The translations under genes and the position numbers were made by a program. Source: Alphaproteobacteria bacterium (lineage in GTDB: Bacteria; Pseudomonadota; Alphaproteobacteria; UBA2966). Taken from it: 40,402 nt of DNA. The stretch spans positions 1 to 40,402 of the forward strand of contig JABILA010000083.1 of assembly GCA_018654745.1 (NCBI GenBank), in the 5' to 3' direction. The notes beneath the pieces were generated by a model. That model saw only the letters and a list, made by a program, of their open reading frames with translations. It was not told the origin of the DNA and made no database searches. Positions 1 through 8,540 of this stretch are shown here, in pieces (within the stretch, counting starts at the first letter, position 1; the number at the start of each line of letters is the position of its first letter).

Positions 1-1017
1 ATGATCTTTTCGCTATTCTGTAACATGAGGGTTACCTTTCGATTGTGTTTCGATAATTTTATTTGCACCGTTATCAAAACCGGTAACCCTCTCCTTTTGC
101 AAGGAGCGGTGTCAGATCAGGTCGAAACTACTTCAATTTATGCATTTGATGATTTTCAAGGCCAGTCGATATGGCGGTCAATATCCGGCGACCCGCTTTT
201 TGATGAAGCTGGTGAATTTTGTGGATACCACGGCGTCGGACGTGACATTACGGACCGGGTTGTTGCAGAAAACGAAGTCAAAAAACAACGTGATGAACTT
301 GAACGCCTCAATAGTCAAAAGGACAAATTCTTTTCGATTATTGCACATGATCTGAAAAATCCGGTGAATGTAATCCTCGGATACAGCCAGCTTTTTTCAG
401 CGGCTGGTGACAAAATGAGCCGGGAGGACATTCTGGAAAAGGTTGGACACATAAAAGAAAGTGCCGATCACCTGTTGAAATTAATGGACGACTTGTTGGC
501 TTGGGGGCAAACCCAGATGGCCGCCGTCCAGGTTCAGAACCAAACTATCGTTTTGTCTGAGATGCTTGAAAATACCACGCAATCGTTGCGCCAGACGGCA
601 GAAGCGAAATCGGTTTCATTGAATTTGAATATTCCGGGTATTTCGATTGAAACAGACCCGGGTTTATTGGATACCATTGTCCGGAATCTTGTTGCCAATG
701 CGATCAAGTTTTCTTATTCCGGTCAAACTGTTTCGGTTGCTGCGCACGTAGAGAACAATTTTGTCACTGTTTCTGTCAGCGATACTGGCACAGGCATGTC
801 CGGGGAAACACTGGATAACTTGTTTCAGTTAGACAAGGCAAAATCTTTACCGGGAACGGCAAATGAAACTGGAACCGGCCTTGGCCTTTTTCTATCTCAC
901 GAATTTGCGGTTCGACTTGGCGGTAAGATTGAAGTCTCAAGCAAGGAAAATGAAGGGTCAGTCTTTTCAATTGTCTTACCGTTGAAAGAAGAAAACGAAG
1001 ATAATATCGGGAATTAG
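1..1017 (+). CDS. PAS-sensor histidine kinase, 5' end cut by window edge
   Basis: Cytoplasmic sensor histidine kinase that would autophosphorylate and pass phosphate to a response regulator not seen beside it. Counting residue 1 at base 1, residues about 50-88 are the end of a PAS fold (GYHGVGRDIT is the usual closing strand). A HisKA dimerisation helix follows with the phospho-accepting H116 in IAHDLKNP, then an ATPase domain with the N-box around N233 (NLVANAIKFS), G1 box DTGTGM (261-266) and G2 box GTGLGL (291-296). No membrane segment or receiver domain is visible. The frame is open from the first base, so the true start may lie upstream. The first 40 residues are rich in Cys, Phe and Ile and do not look like PAS sequence; the gene may be truncated or rearranged there. 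The next gene starts 4 bases after the stop. Confidence 0.8.
   Translation: MIFSLFCNMRVTFRLCFDNFICTVIKTGNPLLLQGAVSDQVETTSIYAFDDFQGQSIWRSISGDPLFDEAGEFCGYHGVGRDITDRVVAENEVKKQRDELERLNSQKDKFFSIIAHDLKNPVNVILGYSQLFSAAGDKMSREDILEKVGHIKESADHLLKLMDDLLAWGQTQMAAVQVQNQTIVLSEMLENTTQSLRQTAEAKSVSLNLNIPGISIETDPGLLDTIVRNLVANAIKFSYSGQTVSVAAHVENNFVTVSVSDTGTGMSGETLDNLFQLDKAKSLPGTANETGTGLGLFLSHEFAVRLGGKIEVSSKENEGSVFSIVLPLKEENEDNIGN
28..90. repeat. 9-bp perfect inverted repeat near window start
   Basis: AGGGTTACC at 28-36 is exactly complementary to GGTAACCCT at 82-90, with a 45-base AT-rich interior. It lies in the part of the first frame whose amino acids do not resemble the kinase family, so this stretch could be non-coding or the scar of a rearrangement. 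Function unknown. Confidence 0.4.
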
Positions 1018-1021
1018 TGTA

Positions 1022-1417
1022 ATGAAAGAAACCTTCGAAGGCGGATGCGATTGTGGTGCCGTTCGCTATCAAGCCAGGGGTCCTTTGCGCGATGTAACGA
1101 ATTGCCATTGCGGTCAGTGTCGACGGACGCACGGGCACTTTGCGGCCTACACCAATGCTGACAAGGACGGTCTCTCATTTATCGAGGACCGTGGATTGAA
1201 GTGGTATAAATCGTCTGATTTTGCCCGTCGCGGATTTTGCGGTGAATGTGGTGCCAGTATCTTCTGGGAAGCCCATACTGCGGATCAAATCGGGATTGCT
1301 GCAGGCACTCTGAATGGCCCAACCGGTTTAAAAACGGTGGCGGATATCTTTGTTGCAGACCAGCCCGACTACTATCGCCTCGATCCGGACTTGCCACATT
1401 TTCAACAAGGCGATTGA
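1022..1417 (+). CDS. GFA (CENP-V/Mss4-fold) zinc protein
   Basis: A 131-residue protein of the GFA family, named after the glutathione-dependent formaldehyde-activating enzyme Gfa; most members are uncharacterised. The zinc-binding cysteine pattern is complete: CDCGAV near residue 9, then NCHCGQCRR around 27-35, and FCGECGAS around 73-80. Cysteine pairs of this type hold two zinc ions in the Mss4-like beta fold. It starts 4 bases after the histidine kinase stop, so the two are probably cotranscribed. The downstream neighbour is formate-tetrahydrofolate ligase, which makes a role in C1/formaldehyde handling attractive, but that is inference from context and the family name only. Confidence 0.85.
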   Translation: MKETFEGGCDCGAVRYQARGPLRDVTNCHCGQCRRTHGHFAAYTNADKDGLSFIEDRGLKWYKSSDFARRGFCGECGASIFWEAHTADQIGIAAGTLNGPTGLKTVADIFVADQPDYYRLDPDLPHFQQGD

Positions 1418-1454
1418 TGTCTTTTACTTTTGATTGTTTCTCGGTCGCAAACAC

Positions 1455-1487
1455 CCTGGAGAGGCTAAACCCTCTGGAAACATCAGG
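1455..1487 (+). promoter_or_regulatory. possible structured leader upstream of fhs
   Basis: A two-level stem: CCTG (1455-1458) pairs with CAGG (1484-1487), and inside it AGAGG (1460-1464) pairs with CCTCT (1471-1475) around a 6-base loop. It lies about 130 bases before the fhs start in a 198-base gap. It could be an mRNA leader element or a weak terminator of the preceding gene (no T-tract follows). It does not match a riboswitch consensus I can recall with certainty. Confidence 0.25.
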
Positions 1488-1615
1488 TAAGTCGATTTGG
1501 GGTGAGAGAATGTCGATTTAAGAGAACTTGAATGCGTTGAAGAAAGGCACATTCGTCATGTAAAAGAAATTGACGGACATTATGAATAAGCTCTGACCCC
1601 GAATGGAGATTGAAA

Positions 1616-3307
1616 GTGTGTAGTGATATTGCGATAGCGCGCGAAGCTGTAATGAAGCCGATTGAAGAAATTGGTGAGACGATCGGTATCCCGATCGCGG
1701 ACCTATATCGATACGGTCCCCACAAGGCCAAGATATCACAAGACTTCCTCGACGGCGTTCAGGAAAATCCTGAAGGCAAGCTCATTCTTGTTACTGCCAT
1801 TACACCAACACCGGCGGGTGAGGGGAAGACAACCACCAGTGTCGGCCTTGGCGATGCCATGAACCGGATTGGTAAAAAGACAATCACATGTTTGCGAGAG
1901 CCCAGCCTGGGGCCTTGTTTTGGCGTCAAAGGCGGTGCTGCCGGTGGGGGATATGCCCAGGTTGTCCCGATGGAAGATATCAATCTGCACTTCACCGGTG
2001 ATTTTCATGCCATCGGTGCGGCAAATAATCTTCTGGCGGCGATGATCGACAATCATATCTATTGGGGAAACAAGCTGAATATTGATGAACGTCGCATTAC
2101 CTGGCGACGTGTTGTCGATATGAATGATCGGGCCTTGCGCAATGTCGTCAATTCATTGGGCGGTGTAGCCAACGGATTTCCACGTGAAGACGGTTTTGAC
2201 ATTACTGTGGCGTCAGAAGTGATGGCCATTTTCTGTCTTGCAACAGATCACGAAGACCTAAAGCGGCGACTGTCAAATATTATCGTTGCACGCACGCGGG
2301 ATCGGGAACCTGTTTATGCCCGGGATCTGAATGCTGAAGGTGCTATGGCAGCTTTGTTGCGAGATGCCTTGTTGCCCAATCTGGTGCAGACATTAGAGAA
2401 CAACCCGGCCTTTATCCATGGTGGTCCTTTCGCCAATATTGCGCATGGCTGTAATTCTGTGATTGCAACGCGGACGGCCTTGAAGCTGGCTGATTATGTT
2501 GTTACCGAGGCCGGGTTTGGTGCTGATCTTGGCGCTGAGAAGTTTTTCGATATCAAGTGCCGCAAGGCAGGTTTGACACCTTCTGCTGCTGTGTTGGTGG
2601 CGACCGTTCGTGCCCTGAAAATGCATGGCGGTGTCGAAAAAGCAGACCTTGCCGAGGAGAACCCGGAAGCTGTAACGCTGGGTGCCGAGAATTTGGCTCG
2701 TCACGTCGAAAATTTACATGCCTACGGAGTACCAATTGCGGTTGCCATCAACCGTTTCCCGACTGATACAGATGCTGAAGTCGATGCCGTCAGGCAAATA
2801 TGTGCGGAACTGGGTGTCGTCGCCTATGAATGCACCCACCATGCAAACGGGGGTGCCGGAACAGTTGATCTGGCCGAAGCTGTGGTAAAACTGGCCAATG
2901 GTGAAGGCGTTGAGCCCGGTGTTGTAGGTGAAGGCTTTCGGGTGCTTTATCCCGATGACTTACCACTGTGGGAAAAAGTTCGAACAATTGCCCAACGCTT
3001 GTATGGCGCACGTGGCATTATTGCGGATCAAAAAGTCAGAACCCAGTTCAGCGATCTGCAGGAGCAAGGCTTTGGTCACTATCCGGTTTGTATCGCAAAA
3101 ACCCAATACAGCTTTTCAACTGATCCTCAGTTAAAAGGCGCACCGAGCAATCACGTTGTGCCGGTACGGGAAGTACGGCTGTCTGCCGGAGCGGAATTTG
3201 TCGTCGTCGTCTGCGGCGATATTATGACAATGCCCGGTTTGCCAAGAGTGCCGGCAGCAAACAGCATCACTGTCGACGAGGACGGTCAAATTGAAGGGTT
3301 GTTCTGA
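1616..3307 (+). CDS. fhs: formate-tetrahydrofolate ligase
   Basis: Catalyses ATP-dependent formation of 10-formyltetrahydrofolate from formate and tetrahydrofolate in the cytosol, feeding purine and formyl-Met synthesis or running in reverse in C1 oxidation. The protein is 563 residues (family about 555-560). The N-terminus SDIAIARE and KPIEEIG are typical, the P-loop [10 protein letters not shown] lies at about 64-73, and the conserved [10 protein letters not shown] and [11 protein letters not shown] segments follow. I chose GTG at 1616 because GGAG at 1605-1608 is 7 bases upstream and the family begins at this point. A TTG at 1610 in the same frame would be too close to the Shine-Dalgarno. 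No folD or other folate gene is adjacent. Confidence 0.95.
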   Translation: MCSDIAIAREAVMKPIEEIGETIGIPIADLYRYGPHKAKISQDFLDGVQENPEGKLILVTAITPTPAGEGKTTTSVGLGDAMNRIGKKTITCLREPSLGPCFGVKGGAAGGGYAQVVPMEDINLHFTGDFHAIGAANNLLAAMIDNHIYWGNKLNIDERRITWRRVVDMNDRALRNVVNSLGGVANGFPREDGFDITVASEVMAIFCLATDHEDLKRRLSNIIVARTRDREPVYARDLNAEGAMAALLRDALLPNLVQTLENNPAFIHGGPFANIAHGCNSVIATRTALKLADYVVTEAGFGADLGAEKFFDIKCRKAGLTPSAAVLVATVRALKMHGGVEKADLAEENPEAVTLGAENLARHVENLHAYGVPIAVAINRFPTDTDAEVDAVRQICAELGVVAYECTHHANGGAGTVDLAEAVVKLANGEGVEPGVVGEGFRVLYPDDLPLWEKVRTIAQRLYGARGIIADQKVRTQFSDLQEQGFGHYPVCIAKTQYSFSTDPQLKGAPSNHVVPVREVRLSAGAEFVVVVCGDIMTMPGLPRVPAANSITVDEDGQIEGLF

Positions 3308-3337
3308 TCCAAAAACCTGATTGTAGAATCGCCTGAC

Positions 3338-4486
3338 ATGGAACGATCGACCGAACTTGAATTGATCAAACGCGTGTTGGCTCACGTGGCGCATAAATCA
3401 ACGGACATGGCAGCGGCGAGTTCGTCGCTGCCTGTTTCGCGCTACTATGATCAGGACAGGTTTGCTGCAGAACAGAAACTGATTTTTGGACAGTTGCCTC
3501 GTGCCGTGGCGCACGTTTCACAAATTCCGGATGCCGGTGACTTTATTACGCTGGAAGCAGGTGAACAGCCAGTATTGATCGTACGGACAGCAGAAGGAGG
3601 AGTAAACGCCTTTCTGAATGTTTGCCGGCATCGTGGCGCCCGTCTTGAATGGGATGCCGGTGGCTGTGGGCGTAAACGTTTTACCTGCAAGTATCATGGC
3701 TGGGTATATGATCCCGACGGTGCCCTCGTGGGAATTCCGGGGTCGGAGGGCTTTCCTGAACTCAATCGTGATATCCATGGATTAACCAGACTGCCGGTTG
3801 AGATCAGGCATGGCTTTGTCTGGATACATCCAGATCCAAAAGGCGACCTGGATGTCGCCAGTTACCTGGGTTCACTTGATCAGGAGTTGTCCGGGTTTGA
3901 CCTTGGTCGACACATCCAGTTCAGTCCTCGCCGTTTTCCCAGAAAAATTAACTGGAAACTGGTGATTGATACATTTCTTGAAGGCTATCACGTGCGCACG
4001 GCTCACCAGGATACAATTGCTCCAATGTTTTACGATAATATTGGTTTGTCGGATCAATTTGGTTTGCATCAGCGCATCGTTTTTCCAAAAATTACTTTTG
4101 GTGAGATGATCGATCAGCCTGAAGAAAACCGGTCGCTCAGGCAGCACGCCAACGTGCTGTATATTCTTTTTCCCAACACAATGATTTTGGTGCAGCCCGA
4201 CCATATGGGTGTGTTTCATGGCTACGCTGATGGCATTGATGGTGTGGTCGTTGATGCCAGTGTATTGCTGCCGGAAGCTCCCGCGACTGACAAAGCCCGG
4301 AATTATTGGCAGAAGAATGTAGATATCCTGTTCAGCGCTCTGGATGAAGATTTTGAACTTGCAGAATTTGTTCAGGCTGGCGTCAAAACGGCTGCAAACG
4401 AACATCTGACGTTCGGACGCATGGAAAAGGGGCTTCGCTGGTTCCATGAGAACGTTGATCGCATCGTCGACGGTCAAGACAACTGA
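3338..4486 (+). CDS. Rieske non-heme iron oxygenase, alpha-subunit type
   Basis: A 382-residue protein of the ring-hydroxylating oxygenase alpha-subunit superfamily, which uses a Rieske [2Fe-2S] cluster to pass electrons to a mononuclear iron that activates O2. Rieske ligands are visible as C96-x-H98 (VCRHRGAR) and C117-x2-H120 (CKYHGW). The mononuclear iron ligands are likely H218 and H223 (DTFLEGYHVRTAH) with D338 in LDEDFELAEF. The substrate cannot be told; the family covers aromatics, quaternary amines, sterols and demethylations. No reductase, ferredoxin or beta-subunit gene lies nearby, so electrons must come from a partner encoded elsewhere. It is 30 bases downstream of fhs, close enough for cotranscription, which would fit a demethylase whose C1 product feeds folate; that is inference. 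Confidence 0.85.
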   Translation: MERSTELELIKRVLAHVAHKSTDMAAASSSLPVSRYYDQDRFAAEQKLIFGQLPRAVAHVSQIPDAGDFITLEAGEQPVLIVRTAEGGVNAFLNVCRHRGARLEWDAGGCGRKRFTCKYHGWVYDPDGALVGIPGSEGFPELNRDIHGLTRLPVEIRHGFVWIHPDPKGDLDVASYLGSLDQELSGFDLGRHIQFSPRRFPRKINWKLVIDTFLEGYHVRTAHQDTIAPMFYDNIGLSDQFGLHQRIVFPKITFGEMIDQPEENRSLRQHANVLYILFPNTMILVQPDHMGVFHGYADGIDGVVVDASVLLPEAPATDKARNYWQKNVDILFSALDEDFELAEFVQAGVKTAANEHLTFGRMEKGLRWFHENVDRIVDGQDN

Positions 4487-4610
4487 ATTCGGAAATCACG
4501 TTCCATGCCGGTCACACTCCTTCACGATTGAGAGAGGGTAGGGCGATCCCGCTGGGTATTTGAGCAACCTGGTTGCATAATTTCCACCGATCAGAAATCG
4601 GAGGATCGGC

Positions 4611-5186
4611 ATGAAATTTGCGCGTGGAATATTCTTTTTGGTGGCAATGGCCGTAATTGCCGTCGGCTCCACCCGTGTTGAAGCAGCGTCCGAGGCCCAT
4701 GCGACACTACAGAAGTCTGCGCATGGGCTTTATATCCAGCCGTGGTTCCATGAGAGCAGTGGTGACATGCGCCAGGACATGGCCGCAGCGCAAAAAGCTG
4801 GCAAAAGCCTTGCGGTTTTCTGGGAGCAGGATGGCTGTCATTATTGCCAGGAAATGCATGAAGTAAATTTGCGTGACAAGGATATCGCTGATTATATCTC
4901 AGCGAACTTTTACGTCGTTCAATATGACCTGCATGGCGAGAATATCGTTACCGGCTGGGATGGTATCGTGCAGTCGCAAGGAGAGCTCGCTGGCAAACTG
5001 GGTGTCAGGGGAACGCCGACGGTGTTGTTTTACAGAACGGCCGGGGAAGAGGCGACCAGATTGCCAGGCTACGCAAAACCGGCAATTTTCAAAAAAGTCT
5101 TTGAATATGTGGTTGAGAAAGGCGATGCTGAAGCGTCGTTGATCGACTGGATTCGTGCTAAAATCACCGCTGAAACAAAGGGTTAA
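4611..5186 (+). CDS. exported thioredoxin-fold protein (SoxW-like)
   Basis: A 191-residue periplasmic thioredoxin-like protein. The N-terminus has a Lys/Arg start, a hydrophobic core (about residues 7-20) and a probable cleavage after VEA (near 25), giving a Sec signal peptide. The redox motif is CHYC in QDGCHYCQEM, and the cis-proline loop is GTPTVLFY. This arrangement resembles SoxW and other thiol-disulfide carriers of the thioredoxin_2 type. There are no sox genes here, so a sulfur-oxidation role is not supported. The start has GGAGG at 4600-4604, six bases upstream, and the Shine-Dalgarno overlaps a small stem (CCGAT 4587-4591 with ATCGG 4597-4601). Confidence 0.8.
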   Translation: MKFARGIFFLVAMAVIAVGSTRVEAASEAHATLQKSAHGLYIQPWFHESSGDMRQDMAAAQKAGKSLAVFWEQDGCHYCQEMHEVNLRDKDIADYISANFYVVQYDLHGENIVTGWDGIVQSQGELAGKLGVRGTPTVLFYRTAGEEATRLPGYAKPAIFKKVFEYVVEKGDAEASLIDWIRAKITAETKG

Positions 5187-5241
5187 CTCAGTTTATTTGT
5201 CAATAATTGCCATTTTACGGCTTTCCGGTGCGACGCACGAC

Positions 5242-5271
5242 TTGACACGTTAACCATTCCCACCCGATCAT
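5242..5271 (+). promoter_or_regulatory. candidate sigma70 promoter before the coiled-coil/cyclase pair
   Basis: TTGACA at 5242-5247 and GATCAT at 5266-5271 are separated by 18 bases. This is the best -35/-10 pair in the 106-base gap and would serve the coiled-coil gene and the cyclase gene. Recognised by eye only. Confidence 0.35.
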
Positions 5272-5298
5272 CTGGAATAAACCGGAAGCCGAGTGGAA

Positions 5299-6024
5299 AT
5301 GTCGCCAAAAGCAACGTCCAAAGATAGTGAAGCCGAAGCGCGGGCGCAGAATATGCTGGCTGCAGGGCCGGAATTCGTGCCAGCGGACCAGTTTTATCAG
5401 GCTGAAGTCGAAATCAGGCATTTGCGAGACATGGTTCAGGCGCTGAGGGATACACTTGAAGAAGCCCGGTTTGAAACAGATGAGCAAGTTCAGCACGCAT
5501 CTTCTTCTGCCAATAGCGAAGTCAGCCAGTTGCGAAATGCTGTCCAGGCTATGCGGGACGAAATGGAGAATGTCCGGTTTGAAAAGGAAGAAGCGGTTCA
5601 ACAGGCGACTTCGAACGCAAATGATGAGATAAAACAACTCAGGATGGTCGCCCAAAAACTCAGGGAAGAGTTGGAAAATATACGATTTGAGAAAGATGAA
5701 GCCGTCCAGCACGCTGTAACAGAAGCAAATGACGAAATTATGCAACTTCGGCATACCGCACAGGCTTTGCGCGATGAACTGGAAAGTTTACGATTTGATA
5801 AGGACGAAGCCGTACAAAATGCTTCTGTTGTCGCGAACGGTGAGATTTCGCAATTAAGGGGAACAGCGCAGCAATTGCGGTCAGAACTTGAATCCAGGAC
5901 GGCGGAACTGCAAGAGCAGATTCAAAATAACGAACGACAATTTCGGGACGAACGCAAGCATTTGCAAGATACAATTGGTGTGTTGCGTGACAAACTGGAA
6001 AACAACCATAATGCAGATGCATAA
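5299..6024 (+). CDS. coiled-coil protein of 36-residue tandem repeats
   Basis: A roughly 241-residue soluble, almost entirely helical protein of no family I recognise. After a 41-residue lead-in it consists of a 36-residue unit repeated in register. Units start at bases 5422, 5530, 5638, 5746 and 5854, and a half unit starts at 5962. Each unit opens LRxxxQxLRxELExxRF and closes EAVQxAxxxANxEIxQ, with the fifth unit more divergent. The unit is rich in Glu, Gln and Arg and has no Cys, Pro or membrane segment. An ATG start at 5299 is used; GTG at 5293 in frame is equally possible (GGAAG at 5284-5288 is 10 or 4 bases away). It ends 33 bases before the adenylyl cyclase gene and is probably cotranscribed, so it may scaffold or regulate the cyclase. 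Confidence 0.75.
   Translation: MSPKATSKDSEAEARAQNMLAAGPEFVPADQFYQAEVEIRHLRDMVQALRDTLEEARFETDEQVQHASSSANSEVSQLRNAVQAMRDEMENVRFEKEEAVQQATSNANDEIKQLRMVAQKLREELENIRFEKDEAVQHAVTEANDEIMQLRHTAQALRDELESLRFDKDEAVQNASVVANGEISQLRGTAQQLRSELESRTAELQEQIQNNERQFRDERKHLQDTIGVLRDKLENNHNADA
5422..6021 (+). repeat. 108-bp in-frame tandem repeat, five full units plus a partial
   Basis: Five consecutive 108-base units (5422-5529, 5530-5637, 5638-5745, 5746-5853, 5854-5961) and a 60-base partial encode the 36-residue helix repeat. The protein repeat is clear while the DNA has diverged, so it is an old, selected repeat rather than a recent slippage expansion. Confidence 0.85.
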
Positions 6025-6057
6025 TAACCTGATCCAGAGACGCTTACGGGGGGCGTC

Positions 6058-8520
6058 ATGGCTGTAAACAAAAAAAGAACAAAGAAAGACAAGGACGCGA
6101 AAATTCGCAGCGCTGCGAAACATGCCAGCACGCCTACTGTCCGCTCAAAAAACGGCGACAAGGACAAGCCTGCGACCAAATCCGCGAAAAAGCCTGCTGA
6201 AAAACCCTCGGGCAAGGCAATTGCGTCCAGGCCAGCAAAAAAAGACAACATTACCAAGGCAAGCACCCGCACATTGGGGCTGTCAGATATTGAACGGTTA
6301 CGCCAGGCCGAGCTTTTACTCGACCTTTCCCGCCGGATCGGGGCCATGGAATCGCTGGACGAAATTCTGGCGACCATGGTGGAGATGACAACCTGGGAGC
6401 TGGGCGCGGAGAGGGGAACACTGTTTCTGAACGATCCGATAACCGGAGAGCTCTATTCCAGATTTGCCCAGGGCAGCTTCCTGCGTGAAATTCGTATTCT
6501 GAATAACACTGGTATTGCTGGCTGGGTCTTTTCAGAGGCTGAAGGCGTTATTATTCACGATGCCTATCATGACGAACGTTTCAACAGGTCTATCGACGAA
6601 CAAACCGGCTATATCACACGCGGTGTACTCTGCGTGCCTGTGCGCACCATCAAGGGCGACGTCATTGGCGTTTGCCAGGTTCTGAACAAAAAGAAAGGCC
6701 GCTTTACTCAGGCCGATTTACGCCTGCTGGAGCGCATGACAGAGCAGGCCTCTGTAGCGTTGCAAAGCACCCAATATGTCGAGCGTATGCAGAAGACACG
6801 TGAGCAGGAAATGGAATTCCTGGATATCGTTTCGGACGTAACGTCGGAACTGGAACTGGGTTCTCTCCTGCAAAAGGTAATGGCCGAAGCCACACGGATG
6901 TTGCAGGCGGATCGCGGTACCCTGTTTATCAATGACGAAAAGACAAACGAACTGTACTCGCGGGTTGCCATGGGTGAATCAATCGGAGAAATCCGGTTGC
7001 CGAACCATCTGGGTATCGCCGGAGCTGTATTCACGTCCGGCAAAACCGTTAACATCCCATACTGCTATGCTGACCTGCGTTTCAATCCGGCGTTTGACAA
7101 ACAAACCGGCTATTTTACGCGCTCCATGCTGTGTGTGCCTGTCCTGAACAAGGAAGGCAAAGTCATCGGTGTGACCCAGGTGCTGAACAAGCGCGGAGGG
7201 CCGTTTGACGAAGAAGATGAAACCCGCTTGAAGGCGTTTACGGCGCAGGTTTCAATCGGTCTCGAGAACGCAAAATTGTTTGACGATGTCCAGAACATTA
7301 AAAACTACAACGAGAGCATGCTTGAAAGTATGTCCAACGGTGTTGTTACGCTGGACGAAGACGCAAAGATTGTGACCTGCAATGCGGCTGGGTCCGAAAT
7401 TCTGAAAGTCGCCCAGGCGGAGATCATTGGCCAAAGCGCTGAAGCCTATTTCAGTGAAAAAAATGACTGGATACTCGAAAAGGTCACAAGGGTCGCTGAA
7501 AGCGGCGAAACCGATAGCACGCTCGATGCCGAGTTGGTGGTTGGTGATGAGAAACTCTCGGTCAACGTCTCTGTCATGCCGCTGGTCAGTACCGAAGACA
7601 AAAGCCTCGGCACCATGATCATGTTCGAGGACATCTCCAGCGAAAAACGCATGAAATCGACCATGTCCCGTTACATGGATCCGGGAATTGCAGATCAACT
7701 GATGGAAGGCGGGGAAGATATTCTGGGCGGGACCAACGTTGAAGCAACGATCCTGTTCTCGGATGTGCGGGGCTTTACGACCCTGACCGAAGAACTGGGT
7801 GCCCAGGGTACGGTTAGCCTGCTGAACGACTATTTTACAATCATGGTCGATTGCATCACGCGTGAAGAGGGTATGCTGGATAAGTTTATCGGTGACGCCA
7901 TCATGGCGGCCTTTGGCTTGCCGATTTCCCATGATGACGACGAAGACCGTGCCGTTCGCGCTGCCATCTCGATGATCGTTGACATGTGGGCATGGAACGA
8001 AGTTCGAGCCGAAAAAGGTCAAAAGCCGGTTGATATGGGCATTGGACTGAATACTGGCAATGTTGTGTCAGGTAATATAGGTTCGCCCAAACGTATGGAT
8101 TACACCATGATTGGTGGCGGTGTGAATCTGGGTGCTCGTCTTGAAAGTGCCTGTAAACAATATTCTGCCCGCATTCTCATTAGCGAAAATACATACGAAA
8201 AGCTTCGCGGTACCTACCGAATTCGCGACATTGACGACGTCATTGTCAAAGGTAAAACCAAACCGGTACGGGTCTATGAAGTGCTGGACTATCACACGGA
8301 AGAAACCTGCCCCAACTTGATGGACGTGGTAAATTATTTCACGGAAGCCAGAAAGCAGTATCATGAAGGCAATTGGGATAAAGCCGTTACAGCCTTTAAG
8401 GAAGTTTTGAAAGCCAACCCGGCAGACAAGTTAAGCGAAACCTATATCGAGCGTTGCCAGCATTTGAAAAAGTTGAAACCAAAAGACTGGAACGGCGTCT
8501 GGGTGATGACCAGCAAATAA
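6058..8520 (+). CDS. GAF-GAF-PAS class III adenylyl cyclase
   Basis: Soluble 820-residue nucleotide cyclase making cAMP, with the same architecture as cyanobacterial CyaB-type enzymes. Residues 1-75 are a basic Lys/Ala-rich disordered tail. Then come GAF-A (about 80-240), GAF-B (about 250-410), PAS (about 420-530) and the catalytic domain (about 560-740). Each GAF ends with an NK..F...D/E-like motif (LNKKKGRF and LNKRGGPF) as in cyclic-nucleotide-binding GAF domains. Metal-binding Asp residues lie in LFSDVRGF (about 568) and FIGDAIMAAFG (about 613). The purine-selecting pair appears to be Lys in LDKFIGD and Thr in DYTMIG (class IIIb, adenine type), and the transition-state Asn/Arg are in NLGARLE. 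The C-terminus is a helical tail with the usual DWNGV close. It follows the repeat coiled-coil gene by 33 bases. Confidence 0.9.
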   Translation: MAVNKKRTKKDKDAKIRSAAKHASTPTVRSKNGDKDKPATKSAKKPAEKPSGKAIASRPAKKDNITKASTRTLGLSDIERLRQAELLLDLSRRIGAMESLDEILATMVEMTTWELGAERGTLFLNDPITGELYSRFAQGSFLREIRILNNTGIAGWVFSEAEGVIIHDAYHDERFNRSIDEQTGYITRGVLCVPVRTIKGDVIGVCQVLNKKKGRFTQADLRLLERMTEQASVALQSTQYVERMQKTREQEMEFLDIVSDVTSELELGSLLQKVMAEATRMLQADRGTLFINDEKTNELYSRVAMGESIGEIRLPNHLGIAGAVFTSGKTVNIPYCYADLRFNPAFDKQTGYFTRSMLCVPVLNKEGKVIGVTQVLNKRGGPFDEEDETRLKAFTAQVSIGLENAKLFDDVQNIKNYNESMLESMSNGVVTLDEDAKIVTCNAAGSEILKVAQAEIIGQSAEAYFSEKNDWILEKVTRVAESGETDSTLDAELVVGDEKLSVNVSVMPLVSTEDKSLGTMIMFEDISSEKRMKSTMSRYMDPGIADQLMEGGEDILGGTNVEATILFSDVRGFTTLTEELGAQGTVSLLNDYFTIMVDCITREEGMLDKFIGDAIMAAFGLPISHDDDEDRAVRAAISMIVDMWAWNEVRAEKGQKPVDMGIGLNTGNVVSGNIGSPKRMDYTMIGGGVNLGARLESACKQYSARILISENTYEKLRGTYRIRDIDDVIVKGKTKPVRVYEVLDYHTEETCPNLMDVVNYFTEARKQYHEGNWDKAVTAFKEVLKANPADKLSETYIERCQHLKKLKPKDWNGVWVMTSK

Positions 8521-8540
8521 ATTGTGGTGTAGATTTGAGT

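Noticed and set aside
8454..8540. Longer start for the multi-PAS kinase
   Set aside because: It would overlap the cyclase gene by 67 bases and adds no domain sequence; ATG 8541 follows the cyclase stop.
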